Shown here piece after piece: positions 35,525 through 45,009 of a DNA stretch of 49,876 bases. The DNA comes from Candidatus Izemoplasma sp. (lineage in GTDB: Bacteria; Bacillota_I; Bacilli_A; Izemoplasmatales; Izemoplasmataceae). Every line of letters begins with the position of its first letter. Positions within the stretch are counted from its first letter, which is position 1. The notes under the pieces were generated by a model, which was not told the DNA's origin, did no database searches, and saw only the letters and a program-made list of their open reading frames with translations. Made by a program: the position numbers and the translations under genes. Location of the stretch: assembly GCA_007132465.1 (NCBI GenBank), contig SLOP01000033.1:1-49876 (forward strand), read 5' to 3'.

Positions 35525-36088
35525 ATGAAACCCCGTTCACTTTTCAACCGGGATGAGATGTTACAGATGAATGTCGCCACGTTAAAAGAACGTGGTGTGG
35601 CAGTTGAAGAAATCGCCGAAATTGCCTACATGCAACAGTCGAAATGGAGCGATGAAATTTCGATGCGCGATTGCGTTGATTCGGTGGAGAAAATCCTTTC
35701 GCTTCGCGACACGTTCCATCTATTGCAACTAGGCGCGGAAATCGATCGCTTGGCTGAGGAGAATTTGATTCGCGAACCGATGCGTGAGATTCTTAATTCT
35801 GATCTCGGCATGTTCGGCATTGACGAACTTTTTGGCCTAGAACTCGCAGGCTTATACGGCACCATCGGCAAAACGAACTTTGGCGACATCGACGTGAATA
35901 AACCGGGTGTTGTCGACCGGCTGAACACCGACGGAAAGTCAGAAACCCAAAAGTGTCACACGTTCCTCGATGACATCGTTGGTGCCATTGCGGCGGCCGC
36001 CTCAACGCGGGTCGCTCAAATGCTCAACGAGAAAGAAGCTCGTAAAGATCCCAACTACAAGGAAATCAAACTCGACTTTGATCTATAG
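35525..36088 (+). CDS. PgpA/YutG-like phosphatidylglycerophosphatase
   Basis: The 187-residue protein resembles the YutG family of PgpA-type lipid phosphatases, which make phosphatidylglycerol. Shared parts are NVATLKERGVAVEEIAEIAYMQQ near the N-terminus, SDLGMFGIDELFGLELAGLYGTIGKTNFGDIDVNKPGVVDRLN (residues about 94-137), and HTFLDDIVGAIAAAASTRVAQML at the C-terminus, the conserved Asp-Asp signature. No membrane helix is obvious. Start ATG 35525 follows AAAGGAG. The degenerate HD-GYP protein follows 11 bases downstream. Confidence 0.88.
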   Translation: MKPRSLFNRDEMLQMNVATLKERGVAVEEIAEIAYMQQSKWSDEISMRDCVDSVEKILSLRDTFHLLQLGAEIDRLAEENLIREPMREILNSDLGMFGIDELFGLELAGLYGTIGKTNFGDIDVNKPGVVDRLNTDGKSETQKCHTFLDDIVGAIAAAASTRVAQMLNEKEARKDPNYKEIKLDFDL

Positions 36089-36099
36089 GACGTGGAACC

Positions 36100-37665
36100 A
36101 TGGCGAAACACGACAAAAACCTCGAAGACTTTTTCAAGAAAGCGGACCAAGATCCCAAAGAACTCGACGAGTACGTTGAAAAAGTCAGTAAGGGTGCCGA
36201 CCCGAACAAACCGACACGCTGGGATCGCATCGCGATGTTTTTCAAACGAAACATCGACCGCATAAAAATAGACTCAACCAAAGACCCCGATAAAGAGGTT
36301 CCCACCTGGCGTCGGCGTTTTCGCGTGTTTTATAAGCGATTGTTTAGGCGCTTTAGCGACAAGTTTAATTTTGAAGCCGGCGTCGACGTGCTCGACGACA
36401 AAAGCGTGCTATATCGCCGCAACCGCGTCATCAAAAACATTCTTGTCATCACCAACATTGTGTTTTTGTTTTTCACGCTCATCGGCGCTGAAGAACCAAA
36501 CTATATTTTGATTTTCGGACTGGGGATCGTGATGTTTGCGATCAACACGACCTTGAAACGGATTATTCGTGAAGAACCCCGCACGCTTTTGAAACAACAG
36601 ATGGCCATGTATATCTCGTCGGTCTACATCGTGCTTGCCTCAATTGGTGTCTACATCAAACTGCGTGTAGGCGCGGTGTTGGAAGGGGATGGCACCGAGG
36701 CGTGGATCGGCTGGTTTTCGATCACCCAAGCGGGCTATGCCTTGATTTACTTTGCCCTCGTGGTGGTCGCGTTGTACCAAGATGCGAAACTGCTTAGGTT
36801 CCTCTTTAAATGGGTGATTGTCTTCATGACCGTCATCCACGTGTCCATCATGCATCCTTTGTATCAATATGCCGACAGCCTGCAAGGGTTATACGACTAC
36901 CTTAGCGGCGAAGGACGAGGCGTCGCCATCGATATTTTGCTGCGGACCTTCGTCTTAATCATCTTCTTCATTGCCCTTTATTCGTCGGTGGTCATCGGTG
37001 AGATGATGAATGAAAAACGCAAAGAAGAACTGATAAAACGCCGGGAAATGGAAAACGACTTTAAAGCTGTCGTCGGCGATGTCTTCGACGTCATCGGCGT
37101 CTTTAACAGCCGATCAATGCTCGAAGACAAATCAAGCGCACACCGCGTCGCCGAAATCGCCAGTCGCCTTGGCAACGTGCTTGGTTTAAGCCCGAACGTG
37201 TGCACTGAGATTTACGAGTACTCAAAAATCCATGTGGAGCGATTGGATGATCTATCGATTGTTGAGTATGAGAAGAAAGATGTCTTAAACGAACGGGACT
37301 ATCAAGTCATTCGTGATAAGACAATCCTCGGAAGCGTCATCATCAAGCGCCTACAGTTAAACCAAAAAAGCGAGGACATCATCCGAGCGCACTTCGAAAA
37401 AACCGCCGACAAAACGTTTGCTGAGCGGATGAAGCGGATTCAACGGAGCCAAGAAGGCCAAATCATCTTAATGGCAGAAATGTATGAAATTCTTCGTCAG
37501 GCCAGAAACTACAAAACCGAACTCACCCATAAGCGCGCCATCGAACTACTCGACCTTGAGTTCAAACAATACTTTGAACCCTATATTCTTGATCGATTCT
37601 TGAAGTATGCCAGCGAGTTTGAAGATTATTACCAACGATTCAAAATAAAAACCGCCAACGCATAA
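36100..37665 (+). CDS. Membrane protein with eroded HD-GYP-like domain
   Basis: The 521-residue protein has a charged cytoplasmic N-terminus, about six membrane helices (residues about 110-300) and a soluble C-terminal part (about 345-505) shaped like an HD-GYP phosphodiesterase. Yet its metal ligands are lost: the HD pair region reads YSKIHVERLDD (375-384), the later HHE site reads AHFE (430-433) and the GYP motif is absent. The surrounding frame survives (SAHRVAEIASRLGNVLGLS, ERDYQVIRDKTILGSVI, ILMAEMYEILRQARNYKTELTHKRAIELL, FEPYILDRFLKY). It could be a ligand sensor or scaffold rather than a phosphodiesterase; this is inference. Confidence 0.7.
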   Translation: MAKHDKNLEDFFKKADQDPKELDEYVEKVSKGADPNKPTRWDRIAMFFKRNIDRIKIDSTKDPDKEVPTWRRRFRVFYKRLFRRFSDKFNFEAGVDVLDDKSVLYRRNRVIKNILVITNIVFLFFTLIGAEEPNYILIFGLGIVMFAINTTLKRIIREEPRTLLKQQMAMYISSVYIVLASIGVYIKLRVGAVLEGDGTEAWIGWFSITQAGYALIYFALVVVALYQDAKLLRFLFKWVIVFMTVIHVSIMHPLYQYADSLQGLYDYLSGEGRGVAIDILLRTFVLIIFFIALYSSVVIGEMMNEKRKEELIKRREMENDFKAVVGDVFDVIGVFNSRSMLEDKSSAHRVAEIASRLGNVLGLSPNVCTEIYEYSKIHVERLDDLSIVEYEKKDVLNERDYQVIRDKTILGSVIIKRLQLNQKSEDIIRAHFEKTADKTFAERMKRIQRSQEGQIILMAEMYEILRQARNYKTELTHKRAIELLDLEFKQYFEPYILDRFLKYASEFEDYYQRFKIKTANA

Positions 37666-37674
37666 CCTCAAAAA

Positions 37675-37699
37675 CGCACCCATGTGGGTGCGTTTTTTT
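37675..37699 (+). terminator. Rho-independent terminator after the HD-GYP-like gene
   Basis: 8-bp stem (37675-37682 with 37685-37692), 2-base loop, seven T. Confidence 0.92.
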
Positions 37700-37729
37700 C
37701 AGTGATAATCCGCCAACCATAAACAAACA

Positions 37730-37743
37730 CTAAAGCGCTTACA
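37730..37743 (+). promoter_or_regulatory. cre-like palindrome upstream of the glm-cit promoter
   Basis: CTAAAGCGCTTACA differs from the catabolite-responsive-element consensus at its first two positions only. Its centre is about 60 bases upstream of the predicted transcription start, the position used for CcpA activation at Bacillus ackA and pta. No CcpA gene is in the window. Confidence 0.4.
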
Positions 37744-37761
37744 AAAAAAACCTGAAAGCCC

Positions 37762-37789
37762 TTGATTTTCCACCGTATCACGTTATAAT
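37762..37789 (+). promoter_or_regulatory. Promoter of the glm-cit operon
   Basis: TTGATT (37762-37767), 16 bp, TATAAT (37784-37789). Transcription would start near 37796. Confidence 0.75.
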
Positions 37790-37796
37790 TAGTAAT

Positions 37797-38002
37797 GTGA
37801 TGGTCACCAAAATTCTAACCAGAATAATCGAGGATAGGTAAATGGTTCGCACACAAAACGAACACCGACAAGCGACGCCGACCTTTGCCGCTGCCGCTCA
37901 CTGCGACGATTGTTTTTGGTTAACGCAAAAACACAAACAGAAGGATGATTTTCCGGTGAAAATTGTCCTTTTTCTCATTTTACACCCCGGAAGGATGATC
38001 GC
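37797..38002 (+). promoter_or_regulatory. Leader RNA of the glm-cit operon with SD-sequestering hairpin
   Basis: Two small hairpins open the leader (GTGA/TCAC at 37797-37807 and ATTCT/AGAAT at 37812-37825). Near its end a long hairpin pairs TTCC (37951-37954), GGTG (37955-37958) and AAAAT (37959-37963) with GGAA (37989-37992), CACC (37983-37986) and ATTTT (37977-37981): 13 bp with a 2-base and a 1-base bulge. The 3' arm contains the GGAAGGA ribosome-binding site of glmS. A 10-base direct repeat GAAGGATGAT (37940-37949, 37990-37999) brackets the hairpin. No cobalamin-riboswitch core was recognised. Confidence 0.6.
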
Positions 38003-38006
38003 ATGA
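37842..38006 (+). CDS. 54-codon leader ORF overlapping glmS
   Basis: An ATG at 37842, with GAGG 8 bases upstream, opens a 54-codon frame that ends in TGA sharing ATGA with the glmS start (38003-38006). The frame runs through the hairpin that hides the glmS ribosome-binding site. The peptide begins [10 protein letters not shown], has an Ala-rich middle, CDDCFW, then a Lys-rich and finally hydrophobic end. It shows no known domain. If translated it would open the hairpin and couple to glmS. It may instead be fortuitous. Confidence 0.5.
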   Translation: MVRTQNEHRQATPTFAAAAHCDDCFWLTQKHKQKDDFPVKIVLFLILHPGRMIA

Positions 38007-38407
38007 AAACCGTCGTTATCGGCGTCATCGGCGCGGACGTACACGCCGTCGGCAACAAAATCATCGAACACGTGCTCACCGAACACGGCTTCAACGTCGT
38101 GAACATCGGTGTGTTAAGCAGTCAGGAAGATTTCATACACGCAGCGATTGAAACCAACGCTGAAGCGATGCTGGTTTCTTCTCTATACGGTCACGGTGAA
38201 ATCGATTGCAAGTACATGCGCGAAAACTGTGACGAAGCAGGCCTTGACAAAATCAAGCTCTATGTCGGCGGAAACATTGTGGTCGGCAAGCAGGACTTCA
38301 AAGAAGTCGAACAACGTTTCAAAAAAATGGGTTTTGATCGGGTCTATCCACCTGGGACCGACATTGAAGACGCTGTCAAGCATCTACGAGAGGATATAGG
38401 TGAATAA
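38003..38407 (+). CDS. glmS: Glutamate mutase, sigma (S) subunit
   Basis: Cobalamin-binding subunit of coenzyme-B12 glutamate mutase, which rearranges L-glutamate to (2S,3S)-3-methylaspartate. The 134-residue protein has the base-off/His-on motif DVHAVG (D12, H14, G17), the second loop SLYGHGEID and the third VGGNIVVG. Length matches MutS/GlmS of clostridia (137). The ATG is overlapped by the leader ORF stop, and the gene overlaps glmL by one base (TAATG). Confidence 0.96.
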   Translation: MKTVVIGVIGADVHAVGNKIIEHVLTEHGFNVVNIGVLSSQEDFIHAAIETNAEAMLVSSLYGHGEIDCKYMRENCDEAGLDKIKLYVGGNIVVGKQDFKEVEQRFKKMGFDRVYPPGTDIEDAVKHLREDIGE

Positions 38408-39786
38408 TGGGCACACACTTGCTCGTCGATTTTGGCTCCACGTACACGAAACTCACCGCGGTTGATCTCGAACGAGAAGCGCTCATCGGAACCTCAAAAG
38501 CGATGACCACCGTCAAAACGGATGTGCTTGAGGGGTTTGAGCATGCGTTATCGAAACTGAAAGCGGCGCATCCGGACATGCCGGACATTACCGCTGTTTC
38601 CGCATGCTCAAGCGCCGCAGGTGGCCTTAAAATGGCAGCCATCGGGCTGGTAGAAGAGCTCACGGTTGAAGCGGCTAAACGGGCTTGTCTCGGCGCCGGG
38701 GCGTTGGTTGAGCAAGTGTATAGTCACCACTTAAGCAAAAAAGAAATCAAAGCTTTGAAGCAGGCCGACATCGACATTGTGTTGCTTGCGGGCGGCACCG
38801 ACGGCGGTAATAAAGAATGCATCATCCATAACGCTAAAAAACTTCGCGACGCGGCCTTGGGCGTTCCCATCATCGTCGCCGGAAACAAAGACGCTGCCGA
38901 CGAAATTGAAGAAATATTCGATGATTCGAGTCAAGAGTATTACCTCGTTGAAAACGTCATGCCTAAACTAAAACAGTTGAATGTCAAAGAAGCCAAAGAA
39001 GTCATAAGACAAATATTTATCACCAAAATTATCGAAGCCAAAGGCATCAAAAAAGCCGAGCGTATTACCGGGTCTATCATCATGCCGACGCCGGAAGCCG
39101 TGTTGCTTGCGGCTGAGTTGCTGGCCAAAGGGTATGAAGATGAAGAGGGGTTTGGCGAGTTGATGCTCGTTGACGTCGGTGGGGCAACCACCGATGTTCA
39201 CACGATTGGCAAAGGGTTTCCAAAACGCTCGGAGGTCGTCCTTAAGGGCTTGCAAGAACCGTTTGCCAAGCGCACCGTGGAAGGCGACCTCGGCATGCGC
39301 TACAGCGCCAACGCGTTGCTCAGTTTGGTGTCTCCCTTTGAATTTAAACGCTACTACGAGTATGACAATGCCAACATTGAAGCATCGGCGAAAAAACGCC
39401 ACGATAACATTGATTACCTTCCCGACACCGAAGAAGAAAAAGCCTTTGATGAAGCGCTTGCGCGGATTTGCTGCGATTATTCAGTTAGCCGGCATGTGGG
39501 TCATGTCGAAGTGGTCTACACCCCCCTTGGTAACATGTATTACCAAACCGGTAAAGACCTTACCGATCTGAAATATGTCATCGGCACCGGTGGGGTGCTC
39601 ATCAACAACGAACACGCCAAAGAAATACTGAAAGAAGTCAACCAAAAAAGCGACAAAAAACTCGAACTGCGCCCTACCGACCCCGTCGTGCTTATCGATC
39701 GCAAGTACATCCTTGCCGCCATGGGGTTGTTTGGTCAAAAGCATCCGAAGATGGCGCTTAAGTTGATGAAAGAACATCTGGTGTAG
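38407..39786 (+). CDS. glmL: Glutamate mutase-associated protein GlmL
   Basis: MutL-type ASKHA ATPase found between the S and E subunit genes of glutamate mutase; it is thought to act as a reactivase or chaperone. The 459-residue protein has ASKHA phosphate motifs [16 protein letters not shown] (residues about 4-19) and [17 protein letters not shown] (about 250-266), plus [14 protein letters not shown] and IGTGGVLI. It overlaps glmS and precedes glmE by 13 bases. Length and order match clostridial glmL. Confidence 0.95.
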   Translation: MGTHLLVDFGSTYTKLTAVDLEREALIGTSKAMTTVKTDVLEGFEHALSKLKAAHPDMPDITAVSACSSAAGGLKMAAIGLVEELTVEAAKRACLGAGALVEQVYSHHLSKKEIKALKQADIDIVLLAGGTDGGNKECIIHNAKKLRDAALGVPIIVAGNKDAADEIEEIFDDSSQEYYLVENVMPKLKQLNVKEAKEVIRQIFITKIIEAKGIKKAERITGSIIMPTPEAVLLAAELLAKGYEDEEGFGELMLVDVGGATTDVHTIGKGFPKRSEVVLKGLQEPFAKRTVEGDLGMRYSANALLSLVSPFEFKRYYEYDNANIEASAKKRHDNIDYLPDTEEEKAFDEALARICCDYSVSRHVGHVEVVYTPLGNMYYQTGKDLTDLKYVIGTGGVLINNEHAKEILKEVNQKSDKKLELRPTDPVVLIDRKYILAAMGLFGQKHPKMALKLMKEHLV

Positions 39787-39799
39787 GAGGCTCTATGGC

Positions 39800-41272
39800 A
39801 TGATTGAAAATAAAAAAATACCGTGGGACACGTTCCTCGCCAAACGCAAACACATCTTGACGCAATGGGAAACGGGCAATAGCCCGCTTCTTGATTTGGA
39901 AACGGCGGTTGAGACGTTACGACGCGTGCCCGATCACAAAAACTTCGCAAAGAAGCTTCGCCACGCTAAGGCCGAAGGCATCACCATGATTCAACCACGG
40001 GCCGGCGTGGCGTTAATCGATGAACACATCAAACTGATGCAATACCTCGAAAAGGAAGGCGAAGCGGACTTTTTGCCCTCAACCATCGACTCTTACACCC
40101 GCCAAAACCGTTACCAACATGCGCAAGATGGCATCAAGGAATCGGAACGTGCCGGACGAAGCCTGCTTAATGGCTTTCCAGCCGTTAACTATGGCGTTGA
40201 AGGGTGCCAACGTGTCCTCGATAGCATCCATGTACCCATCCAAGCCCGACACGGCACACCGGATGCACGTCTCTTAACAGAAATTATCCACGCTGCAGGC
40301 TGGACGTCTAACGAAGGCGGGGGGATATCATACAACATTCCCTACGCCAAAAACATCGGCCTCGAAGACACCATCCGTTACTGGCAATACTGCGATCGAT
40401 TGGTGGGGTATTACGCGGAACAAGGCATCGAAATTAACCGGGAACCCTACGGCCCTTTAACCGGCACGTTAGTGCCCCCCTCTATTAGTCACACTGTGGC
40501 CATCATTGAGGCGTTGCTTGCTGCCGAACAAGGTGTTATGAACATCACCGTCGGTTACGGTCAAGGCGGCAACATCGTGCAAGACATCGCCGCCCTTCAG
40601 ACCTTGGACGAACTGACGAACTACTATCTCAAACTGTTCGGCTACGGCGACGTGTTTGTGACCACCGTGTTTCACCAGTGGATGGGCGGCTTTCCAGCGG
40701 ACGAAGCGAAAGCCATGGGGGTCATCGGCCTGGCGGCGACCGTTGCCGCGCAAGGCAAAGCGACCAAGATGATTACCAAATCTCCGCATGAATCGCAAGG
40801 CATTCCAACCAAGGAAGCTAACGCCGAAGGCCTTCGCGCCTCAAAAATTATCACCCGTTTGCTTCAAGATCAAACCTATCCGTCATCCAAAAAACTCAAG
40901 GCAGAAAAAGACATCATTAAAAAAGAAGTGAACGCGCTCATCTACGCTATTTTGAATGTTGGCAAAGGCGATTTCGCTCGCGGCGTGGTCAGCGCCTTTG
41001 AACGCGGCATCATCGACATTCCTTTTGCCCCAAGTGAAATGAATGCCGGCAAAATTTTACCGGCGCGCGACGTCGAGGGATGCATTCGGATTTTGGAGTT
41101 TGGCAACCTTGCGTTCGACGATGAAATCAAAGCATTCCACAGGGAAAAACTGCAAAAACGCGCTGAACAAGAAGGCCGCGACGTGTCGTTTAAAATGACC
41201 ATTGACGACGTCTATGCCGTCAGCATGGGACGACTCATCGGCAAACCAAAAAAACGGGAGGCCGGGTCATGA
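39800..41272 (+). CDS. glmE: Glutamate mutase, epsilon (E) catalytic subunit
   Basis: Catalytic subunit of glutamate mutase; forms a TIM barrel covering the cobalamin held by GlmS. The 490-residue protein matches the family length (483). Conserved features are [68 protein letters not shown] and [15 protein letters not shown] 39800 follows GGAGG by 9 bases; a closer ATG at 39795 gives only a two-codon frame. It overlaps mal by ATGA. Confidence 0.96.
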   Translation: MIENKKIPWDTFLAKRKHILTQWETGNSPLLDLETAVETLRRVPDHKNFAKKLRHAKAEGITMIQPRAGVALIDEHIKLMQYLEKEGEADFLPSTIDSYTRQNRYQHAQDGIKESERAGRSLLNGFPAVNYGVEGCQRVLDSIHVPIQARHGTPDARLLTEIIHAAGWTSNEGGGISYNIPYAKNIGLEDTIRYWQYCDRLVGYYAEQGIEINREPYGPLTGTLVPPSISHTVAIIEALLAAEQGVMNITVGYGQGGNIVQDIAALQTLDELTNYYLKLFGYGDVFVTTVFHQWMGGFPADEAKAMGVIGLAATVAAQGKATKMITKSPHESQGIPTKEANAEGLRASKIITRLLQDQTYPSSKKLKAEKDIIKKEVNALIYAILNVGKGDFARGVVSAFERGIIDIPFAPSEMNAGKILPARDVEGCIRILEFGNLAFDDEIKAFHREKLQKRAEQEGRDVSFKMTIDDVYAVSMGRLIGKPKKREAGS

Positions 41273-42519
41273 AAATCATTGATGCGCTGTGCGCCAAGGG
41301 ACTGACAGGGTTTTATTTTGACGACCAACGCGCCATTAAACAAGGCGCGCTTATGGATGGTTTCATGTACAAAGGCGAGCCAGTTACTGAGAAGTTCACG
41401 GCGATTCGCCAACCCGGTGAGTCGCTTTCTGTGATGCTTGTGCTCGAGGACGAATCGATTGCGCTTGGCGATGCGGCCGCGGTGCAATATTCGGGCGCTG
41501 GTGGCCGGGACCCGCTCTTTTTGGCCGACGAACAAGCCGACCTTTTCAACACCCACATTCGCTCTAAACTGATCGGCCTTGACGTGACGCTTTTTCGTCG
41601 GAATGCCGAGGTGTTTGACAGTTTAAAAATTGATGGCGTGCGTTTGCACACGGCCATGCGCTACGGCGTTACCGGCGCGCTCCTTTCCGCCGCTGCTAAG
41701 GCGCAACGGTGCACCATGAGTGAAGTGGTACGCAGCGCTTATCACCTACATAACGACACGTATCATGCCATCCCGCTCTTTGCGCAAACCGGCGATGAAC
41801 GTTACACCAACGTTGACAAAATGATTATCAAAGAAGTCGATGTCATGCCACATGCCCTCATCAACAACATCGACACGAAACTCGGACGCGAAGGGGAAAT
41901 TTTGAAGGAATATGTGCAGTGGTTACGTAACCGCATCATGCAAAAGCGGATGCGCGAAGACTATGAACCCGTGCTTCACATCGACGTGTATGGCACGATC
42001 GGCATCATTTTTGATTACAATCTCAAAAAGGTCTTTCAGTACTTAAAAGAACTCTCCGACATCGCCAAACCGTTTTTATTACGGATTGAAGGCCCCATTG
42101 ATGAAGGCAATCGCGAAGATACGATGCTTGCGCTCAAAGCGCTACGCGAAATGATCGATGGCGACGACGCGGTTCACGTTGAAATTGTCGCTGACGAATG
42201 GTGCAACACGCTTGACGATGTGAAGTACTTTACCGATCACAAAGCCGGTCACATGGTGCAGGTGAAAACCCCTGACCTCGGTGGCGTCAACAACATCATT
42301 GAAGCGCTTCGTTATTGCCTCACCCATAACATGGGGGCCTACAGCGGCGGTACCTGCAACGAAACCAACGTGTCGGCAGAAATCACCACCTCGATTGCCA
42401 TGGCGTGTGAAGCGGCGCAGGTGCTCGCTAAACCAGGCATGGGGGCTGATGAGGGCATCATGATTGTTAAAAATCACATGGCTCGAGAACTCGCGCTGAT
42501 TGCGAGGCGAAAACGATGA
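41269..42519 (+). CDS. mal: 3-Methylaspartate ammonia-lyase
   Basis: Enolase-superfamily enzyme converting 3-methylaspartate to mesaconate and ammonia, the step after glutamate mutase. The 416-residue protein (family 413) has the metal ligands HIDVYGTIG (Asp), [10 protein letters not shown] (Glu) and [13 protein letters not shown] (Asp), and the catalytic lysine in [13 protein letters not shown], followed by [14 protein letters not shown] and KPGMGADEG. It is coupled to glmE and citD by ATGA overlaps at both ends. Confidence 0.96.
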   Translation: MKIIDALCAKGLTGFYFDDQRAIKQGALMDGFMYKGEPVTEKFTAIRQPGESLSVMLVLEDESIALGDAAAVQYSGAGGRDPLFLADEQADLFNTHIRSKLIGLDVTLFRRNAEVFDSLKIDGVRLHTAMRYGVTGALLSAAAKAQRCTMSEVVRSAYHLHNDTYHAIPLFAQTGDERYTNVDKMIIKEVDVMPHALINNIDTKLGREGEILKEYVQWLRNRIMQKRMREDYEPVLHIDVYGTIGIIFDYNLKKVFQYLKELSDIAKPFLLRIEGPIDEGNREDTMLALKALREMIDGDDAVHVEIVADEWCNTLDDVKYFTDHKAGHMVQVKTPDLGGVNNIIEALRYCLTHNMGAYSGGTCNETNVSAEITTSIAMACEAAQVLAKPGMGADEGIMIVKNHMARELALIARRKR

Positions 42520-42782
42520 AGACCATCGTTGTCGGCAGTCTCGAGTCGAGCGACTGCCTGATCACTTTACAACCAGCCGACAAGACGACCATCGACATTG
42601 AAAGCGTCGTGTACGATGCGTATGGGAAACGGATTCGCCACGTCATCGAACGCGTGCTTAGCGCACACCAACTCACGCGTGTCCACGTGCGCTGCCAAGA
42701 CAAAGGCGCGCTCGATTATGCTATCGAAGCACGCCTTGAAACGGCGATAAAACGCCACAAGGAGGTCAACCATGGCGCGTAG
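42516..42782 (+). CDS. citD: Citramalate/citrate lyase acyl carrier protein
   Basis: The 88-residue gamma subunit carries the acetyl thioester on 2'-(5''-phosphoribosyl)-3'-dephospho-CoA. GSLESSDC near the N-terminus matches the modification site GTLESSDV of Klebsiella CitD, so the attachment serine is probably S11. The length is slightly shorter than CitD (about 98). It overlaps mal (4 bases) and citE (11 bases), so all three are one coupled unit. Confidence 0.93.
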   Translation: MKTIVVGSLESSDCLITLQPADKTTIDIESVVYDAYGKRIRHVIERVLSAHQLTRVHVRCQDKGALDYAIEARLETAIKRHKEVNHGA

Positions 42783-43611
42783 TTATCTGTTTATCCCCGG
42801 TGATGTGCCGCGGATGCTGCAAAACATGGACGTGTTTGAAGCCGACGCGGTGATTGTCGATTTTGAAGACGCCATCGCCACCCATACCAAGGACGAAGCG
42901 CGCGACTTGACGCGTGCGTTTATCACCAAACACCATGAAAACCTTCCTGACATTTACGTGCGTGTCAACGCCGTTGAGCACGACGATTTTATGCGCGACA
43001 TCGATGCCCTCTTTGGCCTTGATATCACCGGCATCGTGTTGCCCAAAGCCGACACACATGCCCTGAAACGCTATCGTGAAACGTTTGAAAAAAAAGGCGA
43101 ACACCCGCTTCACCTCATCGCCTTAATCGAGACCCCGCGGGCGTGTTTGGACATGCTTGCCATCGCCGATTATCCATTGGTGAGGGCACTCATGCTCGGG
43201 GGCGAAGATTTAACCAGCGCGCTGGCAACCGCACGCACCAACGCTCGCACGGAGATTGCCACAGCCCGCGGATTGATGGTGCTTGCCGCCGCGGCCGCCG
43301 GCATTGATAGCATCGACACCCCCTATCCTGTCGTCGATCATCCCGAAGGTTTGCAAGCAGACATCGCCCAGTCGGTGGCATTTGGGTTTAGCGCCAAAGC
43401 CTGCATTCACCCCAACCATGTCGACGCGGTCAATCGCGCCTTTACGCCAAGTCAAGCTGCCGTTGACGAGGCCCGACGGATTTTAGCGATGCATGAAAAA
43501 ACTGGCAGCACCCGCTTTAGCCTCGATGGAAACATGATCGACAAGCCAATCATCGAGCGCGCCAAAAACGTGATTAAGCAAGCCGGCATTCACGGGCGTG
43601 ATTTACCGTGA
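42772..43611 (+). CDS. citE: Citryl/citramalyl-CoA lyase-type beta subunit
   Basis: TIM-barrel lyase that cleaves the acyl-ACP into acetyl-ACP and a keto acid. The 279-residue protein has RSYLFIPGDVPRML, the acidic metal site VIVDFEDAIATHTKDEAR, IVLPKAD, LIALIETPRACLDM, and LMLGGEDLTSALAT, with ACIHPNHVDAVNRAF near the end. Sequence alone does not decide between citrate and citramalate; the operon favours citramalate (products pyruvate and acetyl-ACP). It overlaps citF by GTGA. Confidence 0.93.
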   Translation: MARSYLFIPGDVPRMLQNMDVFEADAVIVDFEDAIATHTKDEARDLTRAFITKHHENLPDIYVRVNAVEHDDFMRDIDALFGLDITGIVLPKADTHALKRYRETFEKKGEHPLHLIALIETPRACLDMLAIADYPLVRALMLGGEDLTSALATARTNARTEIATARGLMVLAAAAAGIDSIDTPYPVVDHPEGLQADIAQSVAFGFSAKACIHPNHVDAVNRAFTPSQAAVDEARRILAMHEKTGSTRFSLDGNMIDKPIIERAKNVIKQAGIHGRDLP

Positions 43612-45005
43612 AGCCATATAAGGACATCGCCCATCTATTTGATGATTTAGGCATTCGACACGGCGCCTCACTCTCGTTCCACCATCACCTTCGAAACGGT
43701 GACGCCGTGCAAAACCTCGTCCTTGATGAAGTCAAGCGGCGCAACCTTAAGGCGCTCGATCTATATCCATCGGCGGTGTTTCCGGTTCACACGACGTTGT
43801 TATCGCTGCTCAAAGCCGGCCACATCAAGCGCCTCACCACCAACTATCTCAACGGCCCCGTGGCAGATTACTTCGCCACGCACGGGACCCCAGACATGCT
43901 TCGAATGCAAAGTCACGGTGGGCGTGCACGGGCCATTATCGAAGGCGACAACGCCATCGACGTGGCCTTCATCGCCGCCCCCGCGGTCGACCGCGAGGGT
44001 AACGCGACCGGCCTTGAGGGCCCGGCTGCTTGCGGCAGCCTCGGGTATGCCATGGAAGATGTCAAACACGCCTCCACCGTGGTGCTCATCACCGATACCC
44101 TTGTCGACCGACTTGACGGTGCGCAAATCATCGGTGCCGATGTCGATCACGTGCTTCTCGTCAACTCGATTGGCGACGCCACAGGCATCCTTAGCGGCAC
44201 CTTATCGCTTACCCGCGATCCAATCGGTGTGAAGATTGCCCGCACGGCGATGCGTCTGCTCGACGCTCTCGACGTAGTCAACGACGGGTTTTCTTTTCAA
44301 AGCGGTGCTGGCGGCATCAGCTTGCGTGTCGTGGACATGCTGCATGAGAAGATGAAGCGAGACCACATCCGAGCGTCGTTTTTCTCGGGCGGCATCACTG
44401 CTTATCATGTCACCATGTTGGAAAGTGGCCTTGTCGAAACGCTCTATGATGTACAGTGTTTTGACCTTGAGGCTGTCGCCAGTTTGAAACGCAACGCAAA
44501 CCACATCGCGATTTCCGCAGACCGCTATGCGAATCCGCGCAACGACGCACGCGTCATCGCGACCCTCGATTGTGTCATCCTCGGGGCCACGGAAATCGAT
44601 ACAGATTTCAACGTCAATGTGACGACCGATTCACACAACACCATCATCGGTGGTTCCGGTGGGCATAGCGACACCGCCGAAGACGCTGGCTTGAGCATCA
44701 TTGTCACGCCGCTCATTAAAGGCCGGATTCCCGTCATCAAAGACCGTGTGACCACCATCACAACCCCGGGTAGCACCATCGATGTTCTCATCACCGAACG
44801 TGGCGTGGCCGTCAACCCGGCGCGTTCCGACATTCAAACGCGTCTTGATAAGGCTGGATTCTCGACCACGTCAATCACCGATTTGATGCGAACCGCACAC
44901 GCGTTGTGCGGCGTCCCGGCTACCACCGCACGCCAAGTGAACCCGGTGGGGTTTGTCGAAAGCCGGCATGGTAAACGCCTCGACACGCTGTACACGAAGG
45001 AGTGA
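43608..45005 (+). CDS. citF: Citramalate/citrate lyase alpha subunit (CoA-transferase type)
   Basis: Transfers the acyl carrier from acetate to citramalate (or citrate). The 465-residue protein is short relative to enterobacterial CitF (about 510) because of a short N-terminus. It has the CoA-transferase-like SFHHHLRNGD, GRARAIIEGD, AAPAVDREGNATG and FSGGITAYHV segments, and HNTIIGGSGGHSDTA plus TTPGSTIDVLITERGVAVNP near the C-terminus. The start is GTG at 43608, inside the citE stop. Confidence 0.94.
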   Translation: MKPYKDIAHLFDDLGIRHGASLSFHHHLRNGDAVQNLVLDEVKRRNLKALDLYPSAVFPVHTTLLSLLKAGHIKRLTTNYLNGPVADYFATHGTPDMLRMQSHGGRARAIIEGDNAIDVAFIAAPAVDREGNATGLEGPAACGSLGYAMEDVKHASTVVLITDTLVDRLDGAQIIGADVDHVLLVNSIGDATGILSGTLSLTRDPIGVKIARTAMRLLDALDVVNDGFSFQSGAGGISLRVVDMLHEKMKRDHIRASFFSGGITAYHVTMLESGLVETLYDVQCFDLEAVASLKRNANHIAISADRYANPRNDARVIATLDCVILGATEIDTDFNVNVTTDSHNTIIGGSGGHSDTAEDAGLSIIVTPLIKGRIPVIKDRVTTITTPGSTIDVLITERGVAVNPARSDIQTRLDKAGFSTTSITDLMRTAHALCGVPATTARQVNPVGFVESRHGKRLDTLYTKE

Positions 45006-45009
45006 TACG

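Noticed and set aside
37797-38002. Adenosylcobalamin riboswitch in front of the B12-dependent glutamate mutase
   Set aside because: GGTGAAAAT at 37955-37963 recalls part of the motif, but the conserved core (GCxGxCCCGC ACTG) and the B12 box are not present, and the sequence forms a simple hairpin instead.
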